Assembly (NCBI GenBank): GCA_015680685.1
Contig: MNCI01000556.1
Location: 1,003,931 to 1,067,930 of the forward strand
Direction: 5' to 3'
DNA: 64,000 nt
Source of the DNA: Gnetum montanum
Taxonomy: Eukaryota; Streptophyta; Gnetopsida; Gnetales; Gnetaceae
Below, piece after piece: positions 43,384-55,169 of the stretch. Position numbers and translations under genes: made by a program. The notes under the pieces were generated by a model. That model was given only the letters and a program-made list of their open reading frames with translations, did not search any database and was not told where the DNA came from. Each line of letters begins with the position of its first letter. Position 1 is the first letter of the stretch.

Positions 43384-45290
43384 AAGGATATAGTATTTAA
43401 ATATGAACTTTAGCATGTGTTAACTATATCTAGATGTATGATTATATTTTTTTTTGGAAAAAGTCGAGCAAATTTGTATTCCCAAAAAATTGCTATACAT
43501 CCGTACAGCTAGCCCCACACCGACTAGGAGCACTAGCTCCAAATCCCCACCCCCACCGTGGGCATCCCCATCGGCAGGAAGCCGGTCCCCTCCCTGATTG
43601 TTAACTAGAGTGCAAACCCAAACTGGGCCTCACCTGGGTGTATCCCTCCCCCCAACTAACTTTTGGGGGGATTGTGGCTGGAGTTTTGATTCTCTTCGAC
43701 TGTTTACGATCTTGGAACCGGCTGCCCTGAGCCTACCACCAGGTGCTGTCTGTTTTCCTCTATTATCTGGGAAATGCCCATCATATGGTCTTTGATAATG
43801 TCTTCAATCCAAAGCAGCGTCTAGATTTACGACTACGGGGGGAGTGACGAACTGTTAGGATGCTGCCCCCTTGTTTTTTCTGTGGGGCTATCCTTTGTCT
43901 CTGGCTCCTCATCCTCCAGCACCTGCCCCTACCCATCCTACCCATTGTGAGCATCATGAAGGACCCTGGGGAGCATAATCGAGGTCCTGTTCTCGACCGC
44001 AGTACCCTCCTCACAGTACCCGCTCCTTCTCCTTGTGCTTTGCTGCCTCTGTACCAGATGGGCCATCGGCTGGAGCGATGGAATAGGGGTTCCTGCCAGC
44101 CACAGAGCCTAGATCACCCCTAGGTGTCTACCCGGATGCCCCTACCGCAAAGACTCCTAGAGGAATAGCGGAAGGTTGATGGCAGTCTCGGTGCGCATGC
44201 ACTGGAGGAACCTGAAGTGCACCCCATTCAGTTTGTGGTGTGAGCCTGACTGAATGAAGCACCTCTCCACCAACTCCGCTGTGGCCCTCCAGTCAAGCGG
44301 GAGGGCCGTACCCCATATGTATCCACTAGCTGTCCTGGGGATTGGGCCCTGGAATAATTCTACCACCGCAGCATGCGGGGAATATGGTCACCCCTGGCAG
44401 GCACCCTAATCGTAGTAGCCACTATGTCAACAGTGACCAAGATTTGGTGCCCCTGAAACATGGTAACCTCGCCCCCCTAGTTTGCATAGAATGGTTGGGT
44501 ATCCATATCTGGGTCAGTTGCAATGCGTGGCAGCATGCAGGTCCACCCCATTCGTAAAACCCAATGCTAGAGATCTGGCCAAGTTTGGAGAGCAGTGACG
44601 GGAGGGTCAAGGTGAGCGTGCGTGCCCATTGTTGTAGTAATTTCATGCCATACTCTACGAAACCTACAGGTAAGCATAGCCGGTGGGTGGAGGGGCCATC
44701 CCTTTAAAGAACCGATCGTTCCTAGCCTGCCATATTAGTTTAAATAATCATAACTAATAATGTTGTTGGATGATTACTTAAGAAGAGATATGACTCTCAA
44801 CTAAAGTTATGTCCCTTGTGTTTTGCGTCTTTAAGGAAAGACACTATAGTAGTTTTACATACATAACATACACACTCTTCATAGTTGATGTATAGATCAT
44901 GACTATGGACTATGTAACTCACAGTTATTTACTATGGTCTTCATTCATTTTTTAAGCTTCCATATACCAAGATCTCTATCTTAGTATCTTTATTTTCACT
45001 TTATCTTACTATATTAATTGCCTAACTCTATAATTGGCATTATCTAAGTACATGGTTAGATAATGTCATGACATTTCCATATTTTTCTTGCTCTATTATA
45101 TTCACATTTTTATACATACTTATGTTACTATTTTTGGCTTATTGTAAGTTACATTCTTTTTGGGTTGTCATAATTATCATTTATATAAAATTTTTTCATT
45201 GCAATTTACATGTTCGTGCTATTTACTAAAAATTCATCAATTGGACTTCACTATCTATATTTTAGAGACCTTGAATTTCTAAAACATAGT
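43384..45290. repeat. Dispersed repeat G, right copy, split by an insertion
   Basis: 43,384-43,446 and 44,738-45,290 together match 38,690-39,320. The match stops after TCTAGATGTATGATTAT and resumes at TTTAAATAATCATAACTAATAATG, bracketing the GC-rich insert. Confidence 0.65.
43447..44737 (-). mobile_element. GC-rich insertion with an A-rich 3' end on the minus strand; identity unknown
   Basis: About 1.29 kb, far richer in G and C than its surroundings, with sharp edges inside repeat G. On the minus strand it ends in A-rich sequence (TTTTTCC followed by about nine A, at 43,447-43,465), which fits a retroposed RNA such as a 5'-truncated LINE or a retrocopy. Open frames on the minus strand include 44,422-44,646, 44,157-44,366 and 43,781-44,014 (the last Arg/Ser-rich), in different frames with stops between; none has a motif I recognise. 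The minus-strand start reads GCCAGGAACGATCGG-like sequence followed by CCACCCACCGGCTATGC. No clear target duplication. Confidence 0.55.
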
Positions 45291-46600
45291 GCATATTATT
45301 TCATTGCCCAATTTTAACTAAAAGATGGTATGATCTAATTCTTACTCTACTAATTAATACTTTCATGAATATTGGAATTATGTACATGTTGCATTTCATC
45401 ATGTTTACCACCTCTAATGTTCTTGAGTAAAATTGAATATTTTTTAGTATTAGTGTTTTATTTTCTCATCTTTCTAAACCTTTCTTCATAAGTTTCTAAG
45501 CTTATTTTTAATTTATTATTACATAATATTTTCAATACCCCATATTTGTAGCCATAATTTTCCTTCATGGTACTTGCTTTATCATTGAAATTTTTGAATA
45601 ATCTCTACTAATATCTTCTTATTATTTTTATTGTTCAAATATAATGTTATACTTAAGCTTCAAATGACAACAAATTAGCTTTTAATAAAATGTATTTCAT
45701 ATAGGGCTTGAGTTTTCACCTTGCATTCATCTAATAAGAACTATTTTTGAAGTCTTTCAATTTCCTTTAATGATTCCTAATCAAGACTTAAACCTTATAC
45801 TACACATCCATAAAATATTTTAGGTTGTGTAATTGTTTGAATAAGATTATTTTAAATTATTTAAGTTTAAATATTTATTTGCTACATTTTCTTTTAATTA
45901 TAAAATATAAATTTAATACTTCCTTCTTTAGGCATCCTTAGATTTGAATATATGACATCATAGAGGTAAAAGTTAAGTATGAACTTACTTCAAATGACTA
46001 AATCATAAACCTTAATGAACTTTATAATGTGGATAAATGTTTTCTTATTTTTATTAATAAAATATTTTAAAGTTAATAAGAAATTTTAGAGTCATGAGAT
46101 GGTTTGTAGTAGAATGCTACCACATAAATCTTGCTTAAGAAGTATTTCATATCTTATTTTCTTTAGTTTATATTTAAAGCATAGATTCTACATTAGAGTT
46201 TAAAATCTTTGAAAAAATATTGCTCATTAAAATTAGTTTTTAATTATCTAGATAGATGTAAAATACTAAAAATAATATTGATAATAGGTAAAAATAAAAG
46301 TTAGAATATATCATATGCATAGCACTAAGTAGAAAACATTAAAAATAACATGGAAAGGAAAAACATTCCAATATTAGGAATGTTTACTTATATGTATAAC
46401 CTTATAATTAATATTTTTGGAAAATCAAAGAAAGGAAAATTAATTATTAATAGGGAGCATAGCCCCTACCCTAATAATATCTACATCAGTTTTAACATAT
46501 GTACTTGAACATAAAATAACAAAATAATTTAATGGAGTTATAGAAATTTAAGGTGATATACTAGCATATTTTGCATTCTTAGCACTTCTATTAGAGTTTA
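45291..46600. other. Unassigned AT-rich sequence
   Basis: No gene or motif recognised; many T/A-rich short words. Confidence 0.4.
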
Positions 46601-47240
46601 TTTTAATGTCTCTCCACTTGGCAACTCTACCATATCAAGATTTAAATTAGTAGGAAGTAAGATTGTAACCTTAAACTTTAAGATAAGTGTGCTTCATAAT
46701 TTTTCTACAATTATAAGTATCATAAGTCTTAAAATTTTTTTATGAATTCTTTTACAATAAATAGAGTCATTTTGATTTAGTTAATCTATTAGCACTCATT
46801 AAAAGCTATCATAAATAGGAAATTACAAGTAATTATTTTATTTTGATAAATCATAACATCATATTTAGAATTGTTGTTATATCAAGTAAGGTTGTACTAT
46901 GTTTATAATAAATTTTGTGTTTTAGTGGTGTTGCTCTTACTTTAGCAATGCTATGACATCTATATTAGTAATCATAAAACCATATTATATTGTGGACTCA
47001 TTGCACACTTAGAATTCTCATTGATACTACTATTCTTAGTCTAACATAGGTTGGAGCACTCTTGATGTCTACAACAATTCAACACTAAGTTGGTTCAGCT
47101 ATTCTATGAAAATTAATGGGCTACCACCTCAATGTAGGATTTCATCTCCTTTTTTTTTGTTGAAGCATTTGTAGATACTTCTCTTCTAATATCTTAATTT
47201 AGCCTAATATACTAAATTTCTTTAATCTTTTTTTATGATG
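46600..47240. repeat. Dispersed repeat H, copy 1
   Basis: 46,612-46,665 (CACTTGGCAACTCTACCATAT.AAGATTTAAATTAGTAGGA) resembles 49,133-49,178, and 46,855-47,240 (CATCATATTTAGAATTG ... CTAATATACTAAATTTC) resembles 56,221-56,600. These are the two flanks of element E, so E appears to sit inside a second copy of this repeat. Confidence 0.5.
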
Positions 47241-49184
47241 CACTAGTTTGCCTTTTTGGTTGTGGGTATATTTCGGACTTCATCTTCTCTTACTTCACTT
47301 ATCAAGTACCATTTGGTAAGACTAGGAATTTCTTTATTTCTCTTATCTAACATGGTCTTTATGAATTGCCTTTTTCATAACCTTTTAGCTTATGAATGCT
47401 TTCTATGATTGTCATTTCAATGTTGTCTTACTTTTTCTAGTGAATCACATGTTGTATGTTCTTATTCTTTTTTTTACTTACAAAGTTTGAACTTGGATTC
47501 CTTTATACCTTATAAATAGTTATGTATCTTTATTGAGCTATTGTAACTTTTTGTAGTTGTGATTTATTAAGTTAATAAATTAATGATTGCATCTTAAGTG
47601 AGAGAGCATACTCTGACACTTTCCTTCAAGTATTAATTACTTAACTTACTCTTTCATGTATGTAAACTCAAGAGTGGTCAAAATATCTTCTTATTTTAGT
47701 AAATTTATACTTAACAAGTTCTTTCTCTCCTTCACTTATGAACATGGAAACATCCTAGCTTTTCTTTCTGTAATGTTTAATTGGTTATAATTTTTTTTCT
47801 CCTCTTCAGTTGAAATACCTTTAGTATATCCCTTAGTTATTTACTTTATAATATCTTATTATGATTACCTAACTACCTAGAACCATATCATAAATTTGAA
47901 ATACTTTTAAGATGAATTATTATGATGACCTATTTATTTACCTTGAAATTTATGTCATCAAAATGCATGAAATGAAATTTGAGTAATGTTATCATTTGAG
48001 TTTCCTAGATGAGGGTATGAAGCTCTTCATATGCAACCTTGATTAGGATTCTTTTTCACATAATTACATCATATCACATTTTCATTTTAGAAGCTTGGAG
48101 TCTTCATATTATACTATGCTTATCTTTTGTTTCTTACAATGTTTGGCACAAATCTTTATTTCTTCTTTGCACTTAGTCATCCTCTATTGTTCATTGCTTA
48201 TGGACTAGGTCTTTTATTTGTATTATCTTATGATGGAACATGTGGTCCTTTATCATAAAACACATAATACTTAAGACTAAAGTTATTATTTTAACAAATT
48301 TTATGATGAATCTTAGTTGAAAAGTTCTTGTCCTAGTGACTATGTCAAAAATTTGCATGAAATGGAACTATGACTGATATCATTTCTAGCTTCATATAAT
48401 ATAGAGCTTAAAGATAATTTATCATATCCTATTCTAATTTTAATAATTGATCAAATTTTAATTATTTTCACTTTGCACCTTTTCATTTTTCATTAGACAT
48501 AAGGTACTAACTTTCTATTTGTGGAATGAAACTATTGAATGACATATTCTTCCTATACTTTTCTTTTTATTTTATGTTTTAATCAACTTTTCTTTTTCTA
48601 ACTTCAAATAGTTGTAACTTCTTTCTTCATGTGGGCTTTACCAAGTAGGAAAATGATATAGATTGGTGTCATTCAGTATAGATTGTAAGCTTAAGTTCAT
48701 AAAATTTTTTTTTGGCACTTTGCTTATTCCTATTTTTATTAACATGTCATTTTTCCAACTAATTATTCTCTTGATCTTCTTCATAATATGTTGTGTTTGA
48801 CAACATAATTTATCTATGATTATTTTATAAAAAATTGCTTCCTTTAATATTACTCTTTTAGCTTGGATTTATAGAGGCATTTCATATATATTTCATTGTA
48901 AAGGTCCTCTCAATCTCTTAAGTTCTTTCCATAGTTCCTCCATAATTATTTGAATTTATCTTCTTAATTTCTTTGTTCAACATTTGCTTTCTTTTTATTT
49001 ACCCTTGGTAAATTTTTTATGAACGTATTTTAGTTTAAGTTCTTTATGATGTCTAATATCATGATATGAATATCTTTTAATTTTTCTTCAACTCATTATA
49101 GGCTTTAATACTATGTTACAATTTGGTTTGATACCTCTTCAATTCACTTAACAACTCTAATATACTAGAATGTAAATAAGTAGG
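47241..49184. other. Unassigned T-rich sequence left of element E
   Basis: The plus strand is strongly T/C-biased, so the minus strand would be A/G-rich like a decayed coding strand, but no protein motif could be recognised. The last 50 bases match repeat H. Confidence 0.35.
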
Positions 49185-50566
49185 AGATAATAATGAGGAT
49201 ATCAACTTGTCTTATAAACTAATCCTTATCCTTAATGTATCCTAGAAATAGTAGGATATGTATGTTTTTGTTTTTAAGTCTTTTTGGAGTTATTTGTATG
49301 TTTTTTCTTTAGCTGAATGAACAACTACAAGCTTAATATGGATTGTAGTTAGTTGTAGTTTATTGCTATGACTAGCAACCTACTATAATATGTCTTATTT
49401 GTCAAATATGAATGTTTTCTAGCTAGGACAATGAGTTGTAAGTCCATTACGAGTCATAGTCAAATCATATTCTAAGGTTAAAAGCCACAATTTATAGCAA
49501 TATGTAGAAAAATAGAGATTAAAAATATTCTTGTTTTGCTAGAGAAATTCTATGAGTTGCAATCTACTTAGTATGTCTTCTTTATTAAGAATGAATGTTT
49601 TCTAGCTTGGACAATGGATTGCAAGTCCAATACAAGTCGTAGCCAGATCACAGTCTAAGGTTACAAGCCATAGCTGGTTGAAATTTGTAGCAAAATAAAG
49701 ATAAGAAATATTCTAGTTTTACTAAAGAAATAGGATGTGAATAATAGTCTAGTCATAGGATGATTACTGTGAGGTATTGTAAGTCATAGGCACTTGTAGT
49801 TTGTAGAAAATTAATATTTTCAAAAAGGTGCAATTTTAAATGGAAAGGGAAATGGTCAAGAAATTCCAACAATTATTCTAGATGCTATAAAAGGATAAAA
49901 TTAGCTGAAAGAAAGGTGCCTTATATCAATTGACATAGAGAGAGATTAAGAGATAGTGACAATATTTTTCTTGAGTAACTAAGTAATGAGTTCATCCTCT
50001 TGATGGTCCTTATATTATGAGAGTAGAATGAGGATCTAACTGGTTAATTGTTTATCATTGGAAGTGTGTTACTTCTAGTTTTGCAATTTATCCATTTAAT
50101 TTTGGGCAAAAATAGAGTTATCTTTATTTTTCTTATTTAATAAATAATTAATTTCGAAACTTGCATAATGAGTGAGTTTGGATTGTGAAATCCAATAGAG
50201 ATCCTCATTAGATTATTATTAGATGGTTTGCATTGAAGAGAATTCAATTCAAGTAGAGAATCCTCATATTTATTATAAGAAATGACTTCCCTAAATCATT
50301 ATTTTAGTTTATATAACTTCCATTTTTTATTTCCATACTCCTTAGGGTTTTGAAAACTTTTGTGATCAAATTGATCATTTGATTAGAGTACTAGAAAATA
50401 ATTATGAATTGTAACACCTAGTTTCTAGAAATAGCTAGGGTTTAAATATTTTAAGCTTAATCCTACTATGATTTTAGTATTTATTTCTTTTTCACATTTG
50501 AATACTCTTTAGTTTTCACATTTTCTAGTAGATCTTTATGAATTTTATCTTTTAGATTATTTCTAT
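49185..50566 (+). repeat. 5' LTR of element E (ends approximate)
   Basis: It matches 55,170-56,224 with indels: TATCCTAGAAATAGTAGGATATGTATG, TAGTTAGTTG.AGTT, CTTTGTCAAATATRAATGTTTT, GAGTTCATCCTCTTGATGGTCCTT. The PBS begins three bases beyond 50,566. Confidence 0.65.
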
Positions 50567-50568
50567 AA

Positions 50569-50580
50569 TGGTACCAAAGA
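50569..50580 (+). other. Primer-binding site of element E (tRNA-Met type)
   Basis: TGGTACCAAAGA against the usual TGGTATCAGAGC (complement of the initiator tRNA-Met 3' end), nine of twelve matching. Confidence 0.55.
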
Positions 50581-50599
50581 AGAACATAGTCTAGGCTTT

Positions 50600-51790
50600 A
50601 GATAAGATATGAAAGACATGACAAATGCTTTTGAGTGTACTGTTGAGAAACTTAAAAAGCTAGAAGAAAACAAAGAACATTCTACATCAAATATATTAAG
50701 GCAAGAGAATAATTGATGAGCATCTTTATCAACAAATTCTTCTAGATATTCGTTCATGTATTCTCTTAAAGATGATATTTCTTTTAAGAATGAAGAATTT
50801 GAAAATAATGAGAAATAAGATAATGATGTTTCTCATGCTACAAGTATTAAGAATAAGTATCAAGCATTCAAATTTTCAAGGAAGGGAAAGAAAAAACTTT
50901 CTTCAAAGCCTTAAGGAAACCCAATTGAAGGAATTGAGCTTACTCTTACTAGAACATGCAGACATGCTTCTAGATTACCTTATGTTGAAGTAAAGGTCTT
51001 TAATGGAATGGAAGATATTGCATCTTTTCTTGCTTTGCTCAAAATATTGAATAAATAATTTAAGCTTGAAGATGTTAAACATTATTAAAATGTGTCATAT
51101 AATTAAACAAGAACTAAAGATATGGTCCAAGTTTGATGGGAGAAGAAAATTCATTCTTATATGATAAATACTACTAGTTCGATAAAAGATTGGTCTTTTA
51201 TGCAATTTATGGTTAAGAAACCATTAAAATCTTAAAATACATGAGCCAAGGTGATAAAAATGTCAAAGAATAGTATGTGGATATCTGTATATCTATTTAG
51301 GAAGTTAAATTTCATTGAGATGACTATGAATAAGCTTTTAACTTTCATGATGGATTGAAAATAGATTTCTAGTAAGAAATTACTTTCTATGAGCCATTAA
51401 CCTTGGATTAGGCTTTTGGTTTGGCTCTCAAGAATAAGAGGAAACTTCATGACTTCAATAAAGGTTCCAAGAATTTTAATGGAAAAGAATCCAAGGCTTA
51501 TAAAGAGGATAAAGAAGTGAAGGAGAAGAGTAATGCCAAAAAAGATTCATATAATATGTAATAGAAGAACAAGAGAGGCTAAGATTCCAATAAAGGAAAA
51601 GATCATGGGAATGGTAATATTTTTAATGTTCAAGGCTTCAATTATGAAGAATGAGAACATAGTCAATGGAAATGAAAGAAACCTAAAGATTATAAGAACT
51701 AAGAACTTCATACTTTAGAGAAGGAAGAAACTTCAAATGAAGATAATTGTAGTGCTCCTTTGATTAAATATGCAACTAAATAAATTATTT
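50600..51790 (+). pseudogene. gag: Element E gag, degenerate
   Basis: A Lys/Glu/Asn-rich broken frame. The capsid-like part is visible around 51,060-51,240 (a VKHY.NVSYN block, WEKKIHS, SIKDWSFMQFMVKKPL), comparable with the ALxWWEE ... TTWxxFKxxLxxRF region of Retrotrans_gag. A Lys-rich stretch with repeated KDKE/KEK follows at 51,430-51,700, where a nucleocapsid would be; no CCHC box survives that I can see. Confidence 0.55.
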
Positions 51791-51839
51791 TATGAGAAAT
51801 GTCAATGTTAATGAGGATACTTTAAGGAAAATCCTCTTT

Positions 51840-52200
51840 TGGATTAGGGTTAAATGTTTCTCTAGTGGTAAATAGATATACATCTTGATAGATGGTGATG
51901 GATAAGAGAATGTTATTTATTCGAAGGTAATGGATAGACTTGGATTGAAGACATTTCTTCATTCTACATCCTATAAAGTATATTGGCTATCTAGAGATCA
52001 TTTTCAAAAAGGAAAGAAAATATGTTTTTATCTATTAGGATTGGTTCTTCTAGACATTATGTATAGTATAATATTTTTTTCATAGATAGTGTTGATGTCA
52101 TACTTCGTAGAGCTTGGAATTATTATAATAAGACTACATTTGATGATGCAAGAAATATATGGTTAGTTCCTAGGAAAGATGGGATACATCAATTGATTTT
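51840..52200 (+). pseudogene. Element E aspartic protease, degenerate
   Basis: ILIDGDG.ENVIYSKVMDRL (about 51,872-51,935) matches the chromoviral active-site form IxDGGSxENVVS, with the first Asp-Gly retained. LGLKTFLHSTSYKVYWLSRD follows (to about 52,000), then the downstream ILRRAWNYYNKTTFDDARNIW block (about 52,098-52,165), equivalent to the LLGRPWQxDRKxxHDGxxN motif. Confidence 0.65.
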
Positions 52201-52249
52201 TATGATGTTACAACAATGAAAATAGAGTATTTATATTAATACTTATTTG

Positions 52250-53215
52250 ATTTTCCTTGTTGAGAAATAATATGTCAAAGTTCATGAAGAAGTTAAACTT
52301 GATTTTTTAATTCTTTCTACCATTACAACATGTAAAGAGGAGCCATAAAATGAACTTCTAGTAGTGGTGAAAACTTATGTCAAAGATTTTCCTAATCTCT
52401 TCAAAGAAAAATTGGAAAGGATTCTACAAATTATGTCTATTTCGTACCATATTCATTTTATACTTGAAGTAATCATTTTGAATAAGAGAGTTTAATAGAT
52501 GACTTTATATCGAAGAGATAGACTTCATAAATAAGTAAATTAGTTTCTCATGGTTTTATCAAGAAGTCTATTTTCTCATGTATTATTCTAGCTATTCTTG
52601 TATCTAAAAAAGACAACAATGAAATGATAGTTAGTATTGATTTTAGGGATATGAATAGGATCACTATTATGTAAATATTTTCTATTCCTAGCATGGATGA
52701 CATTCATGATGTTTTTGCAAATACTAAAATTAATTCTAAGATTGACTTAAAAAGTCATTACCATCAAATCATGAGTAGACCTAGAGATTAAAAAATAATA
52801 TTTAAAATTGTTAAAAGTTTATATGAATGTTTAATCATACTTTTTGAGAAAACTAATGCTCCAGCCATATTCATATGGCTTATACATAATGTTTTAAGAG
52901 ATCTTATTTGAAACTTTTACATAGTATTATTTGATAATAGTATTTTTTAGAGCTTCAATAAGAAAGAAGATCTAAAATACTTAAGATGGTGTGTTCAAAG
53001 TTTCATGAAGCTTAATTGGTCATCAATGTAAAGAAGTATCATTTTAGGAATAGAGAAATTATCCACCTAGATCATGTTGTCTCTAAGAACCAAGTAAAGA
53101 TGGAGCCAAGAAAGATCAAGCTAATCAAGAAATCATATTTTCTTGGTTTGACTAGTTTCTATAGGAGATTTATTAGAAAATTTAGTTTTATTACATAGCC
53201 TATGTTATCATGTTT
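52250..53215 (+). pseudogene. Element E reverse transcriptase, degenerate
   Basis: EMIVSIDFRDMNRITIM (about 52,620-52,675), IPSMDDIHDVF, INSKIDLKSHYHQIM (about 52,730-52,775), TNAPAIF (about 52,850-52,875), a catalytic site reading LFDN where YLDD is expected (about 52,925-52,940), and the block MVINVKKYHFRNREI.HLDHVV with SYFLGLTSFYRRFIRKFS (clean frame 53,016-53,198), which is the RT-to-RNase H junction of chromoviruses. Stops in several places. Confidence 0.75.
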
Positions 53216-53900
53216 GAAGAATAATTCTACTTATGTATGGGATGATATAAATGAAAATTATTTTTAAGATTTGAAGGTGAAAATTTATAGTTATTTAGTT
53301 TTAGAAATTCCAAATTTCTTCAAAGTTTTTGAAGTAGAGATGAATGCAAGTAGTTTTAGAGTGTGCTTTCATAAGAGGGGAAGTCCATTACATTTTTACA
53401 CAAGAATTAAACGAGTCTAGGTAAAAGTATAGTGTATATGAGAAAGAGTTATATAATATACCTCAATAAATCAAGCATTGGAGATATTATTTGTTAGGAT
53501 TTAAATTTCTTTTACTTATAAATCATATAGGACTTTAGGTTTTGAATTCTTAAAAAAATTAAATGCTAAACATATAAAATGGGGGTAGCAAATTCAAGAA
53601 TTTCATTTTGTTTAAAGCATAGAAGTAAAAAATAAAATGTAGTTGCTAATGCTTTGTTGAGAATTCATATTTCTAATTCTTATATTAAGATTCATAGTTT
53701 TGATTCTTTTACCAAATTGCATTGAAGTGATATTTCTTTTTATGAAATTTGAAAAGAATTGAATTCTCCATTATTTGGAAGGGCTGATAAATGGAAATTT
53801 TATTATATTAAGAATCATATTATTTTTTAGGATGAAAAAAATTTTCATTCTTAAATATGATTTCATAATTAAGATTCTTGAGAACAACTACAATAGTGAC
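53216..53900 (+). pseudogene. Element E RNase H region, degenerate
   Basis: FEVEMNASSFRVCFHKRGSP (about 53,327-53,385) corresponds to F.VECDASGxxxGAVLxQxG, with the catalytic Asp changed to Asn. YSVYEKEL-like residues follow near 53,430-53,455. The frame breaks repeatedly afterwards. Confidence 0.6.
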
Positions 53901-54720
53901 ATGGTTGGACATATGGGTAAGACAAAGGCATTGGAATTATTGAGTAGAATTATTCTTTACCAAGTACATATAGAGTTTTTGTTAAATTTGTTAAGGAATG
54001 TTATGTTTGAATAAAGTTCAAAGGTGGAAAGGGTGTTGATGAACATTATATGTCATTACCAAATTGAAATGCTCCTTGGGAAAGTGTTTCTTTGGACTTT
54101 ATCTATAGCATTTTAAGAATAAAATTTGGTGATGATTATATCCTTATCATAGATAGATTTAATACGATGGTTCATTTTATTTCATGTAGAAGTAGAATTG
54201 ATGCTTCCATGTTACTAATTTATTCTTTCATCATGTTGTGAAATTGTATGACATTCCATTAAATATTGCTAACAATAGGAATGTATTATAAGTAATTTTT
54301 CAAGATATCTTTGGAAATATTGAAAATAAAGTTATCATGTTTTATAGTATATCATTATCAATCTAATTAAAAAAGTAAAGATATGAATAAATATTTTTTG
54401 AAGATATTAAGATGCTTATGTGAGGATTAGCCTCAAAGATGGAAGCATATGTTGGCACATGCTAAATTCCTCTATAATCATACTTTTCATACTAGTATTG
54501 TTAAGAGTTTATTTGCTCCAAATTATTATTTCTCATTCAAAGTGGTTAATGAATTAAGAAATTCAATAAATTTTCCTCTTTGAGTATTGATTTTATTGAT
54601 CAAATGAAGTAATTACATCAATAAGTCAAAGCTCACTTGGTGAAGAAGACTAAGGATGTGTCTTCTAAGAGCAATGAGGTTAAGAGAAAAGTTGAATTTT
54701 AGATTAAGGACTATGTGTGG
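53900..54720 (+). pseudogene. Element E integrase, degenerate
   Basis: VGHMGKTKALELLSR (about 53,905-53,950) is the zinc-binding HxGxxKT region. NAPWESVSLDFI (about 54,068-54,105) carries the first catalytic Asp. DDYILIIDRFNTMVHFISC (about 54,130-54,188) follows, then YDIPLNIANNRN (about 54,248-54,283) where IVSDRD is expected, so the second catalytic Asp is lost. Confidence 0.7.
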
Positions 54721-54990
54721 ATTTATTTGAGTAAAGAAAGATAAATGAATATATAATTATAAAACCTCAAATCAAGGAAAATTTGTTCATTCATAATTAG
54801 AGCCAAGATTAATCCCAATTCCTATAAGATTAACTTGTCAAATTATTTTTTTATTTCTTCTATTTTTTATGTTTCAAATTTTATTCGACATCATGGTAAT
54901 ATTATTTCATTATATTTGAAGATTAGTTTTAAAGTTCTTAAAAATGTAATTAGAGGTTAAACCCTATTGAACTTAATAAGAAAGCAAATT

Positions 54991-55107
54991 GTGTCTCAAG
55001 AAAGAGAGGCAAGGAGAACTAGATGTAGGCAAGAGTACTTGGTGCATTGGAGTGATGAAGGATCTACGAATGCTATTTGGATTTTTGAGATTGATTTGAA
55101 TATATAG
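54991..55107 (+). pseudogene. Element E C-terminal chromodomain
   Basis: A 39-codon open stretch reads SQEREARRTRCRQEYLVHW then SDEGSTNAIWIFEIDL, ending at TAG. This fits the chromodomain core YLVKWxGxxxxxATWE..DL: the aromatic residues Tyr and Trp and the second Trp (ATWE read as AIWI) are kept, while the Glu after Trp is lost. In chromoviruses the domain is fused to integrase and steers insertion to particular chromatin. Confidence 0.65.
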
Positions 55108-55169
55108 GAGTTTGATGCTATTCCAAGTGTATTATCCAAATGATACAAGCCTCTTTTTTAAAATGAGAA

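Noticed and set aside
43860-44123. 87-codon plus-strand frame with a hydrophobic N-terminus in the GC-rich insert
   Set aside because: The A-run places the transcribed strand on the minus side, and the plus frame has no motif; GC-rich composition alone can explain it.
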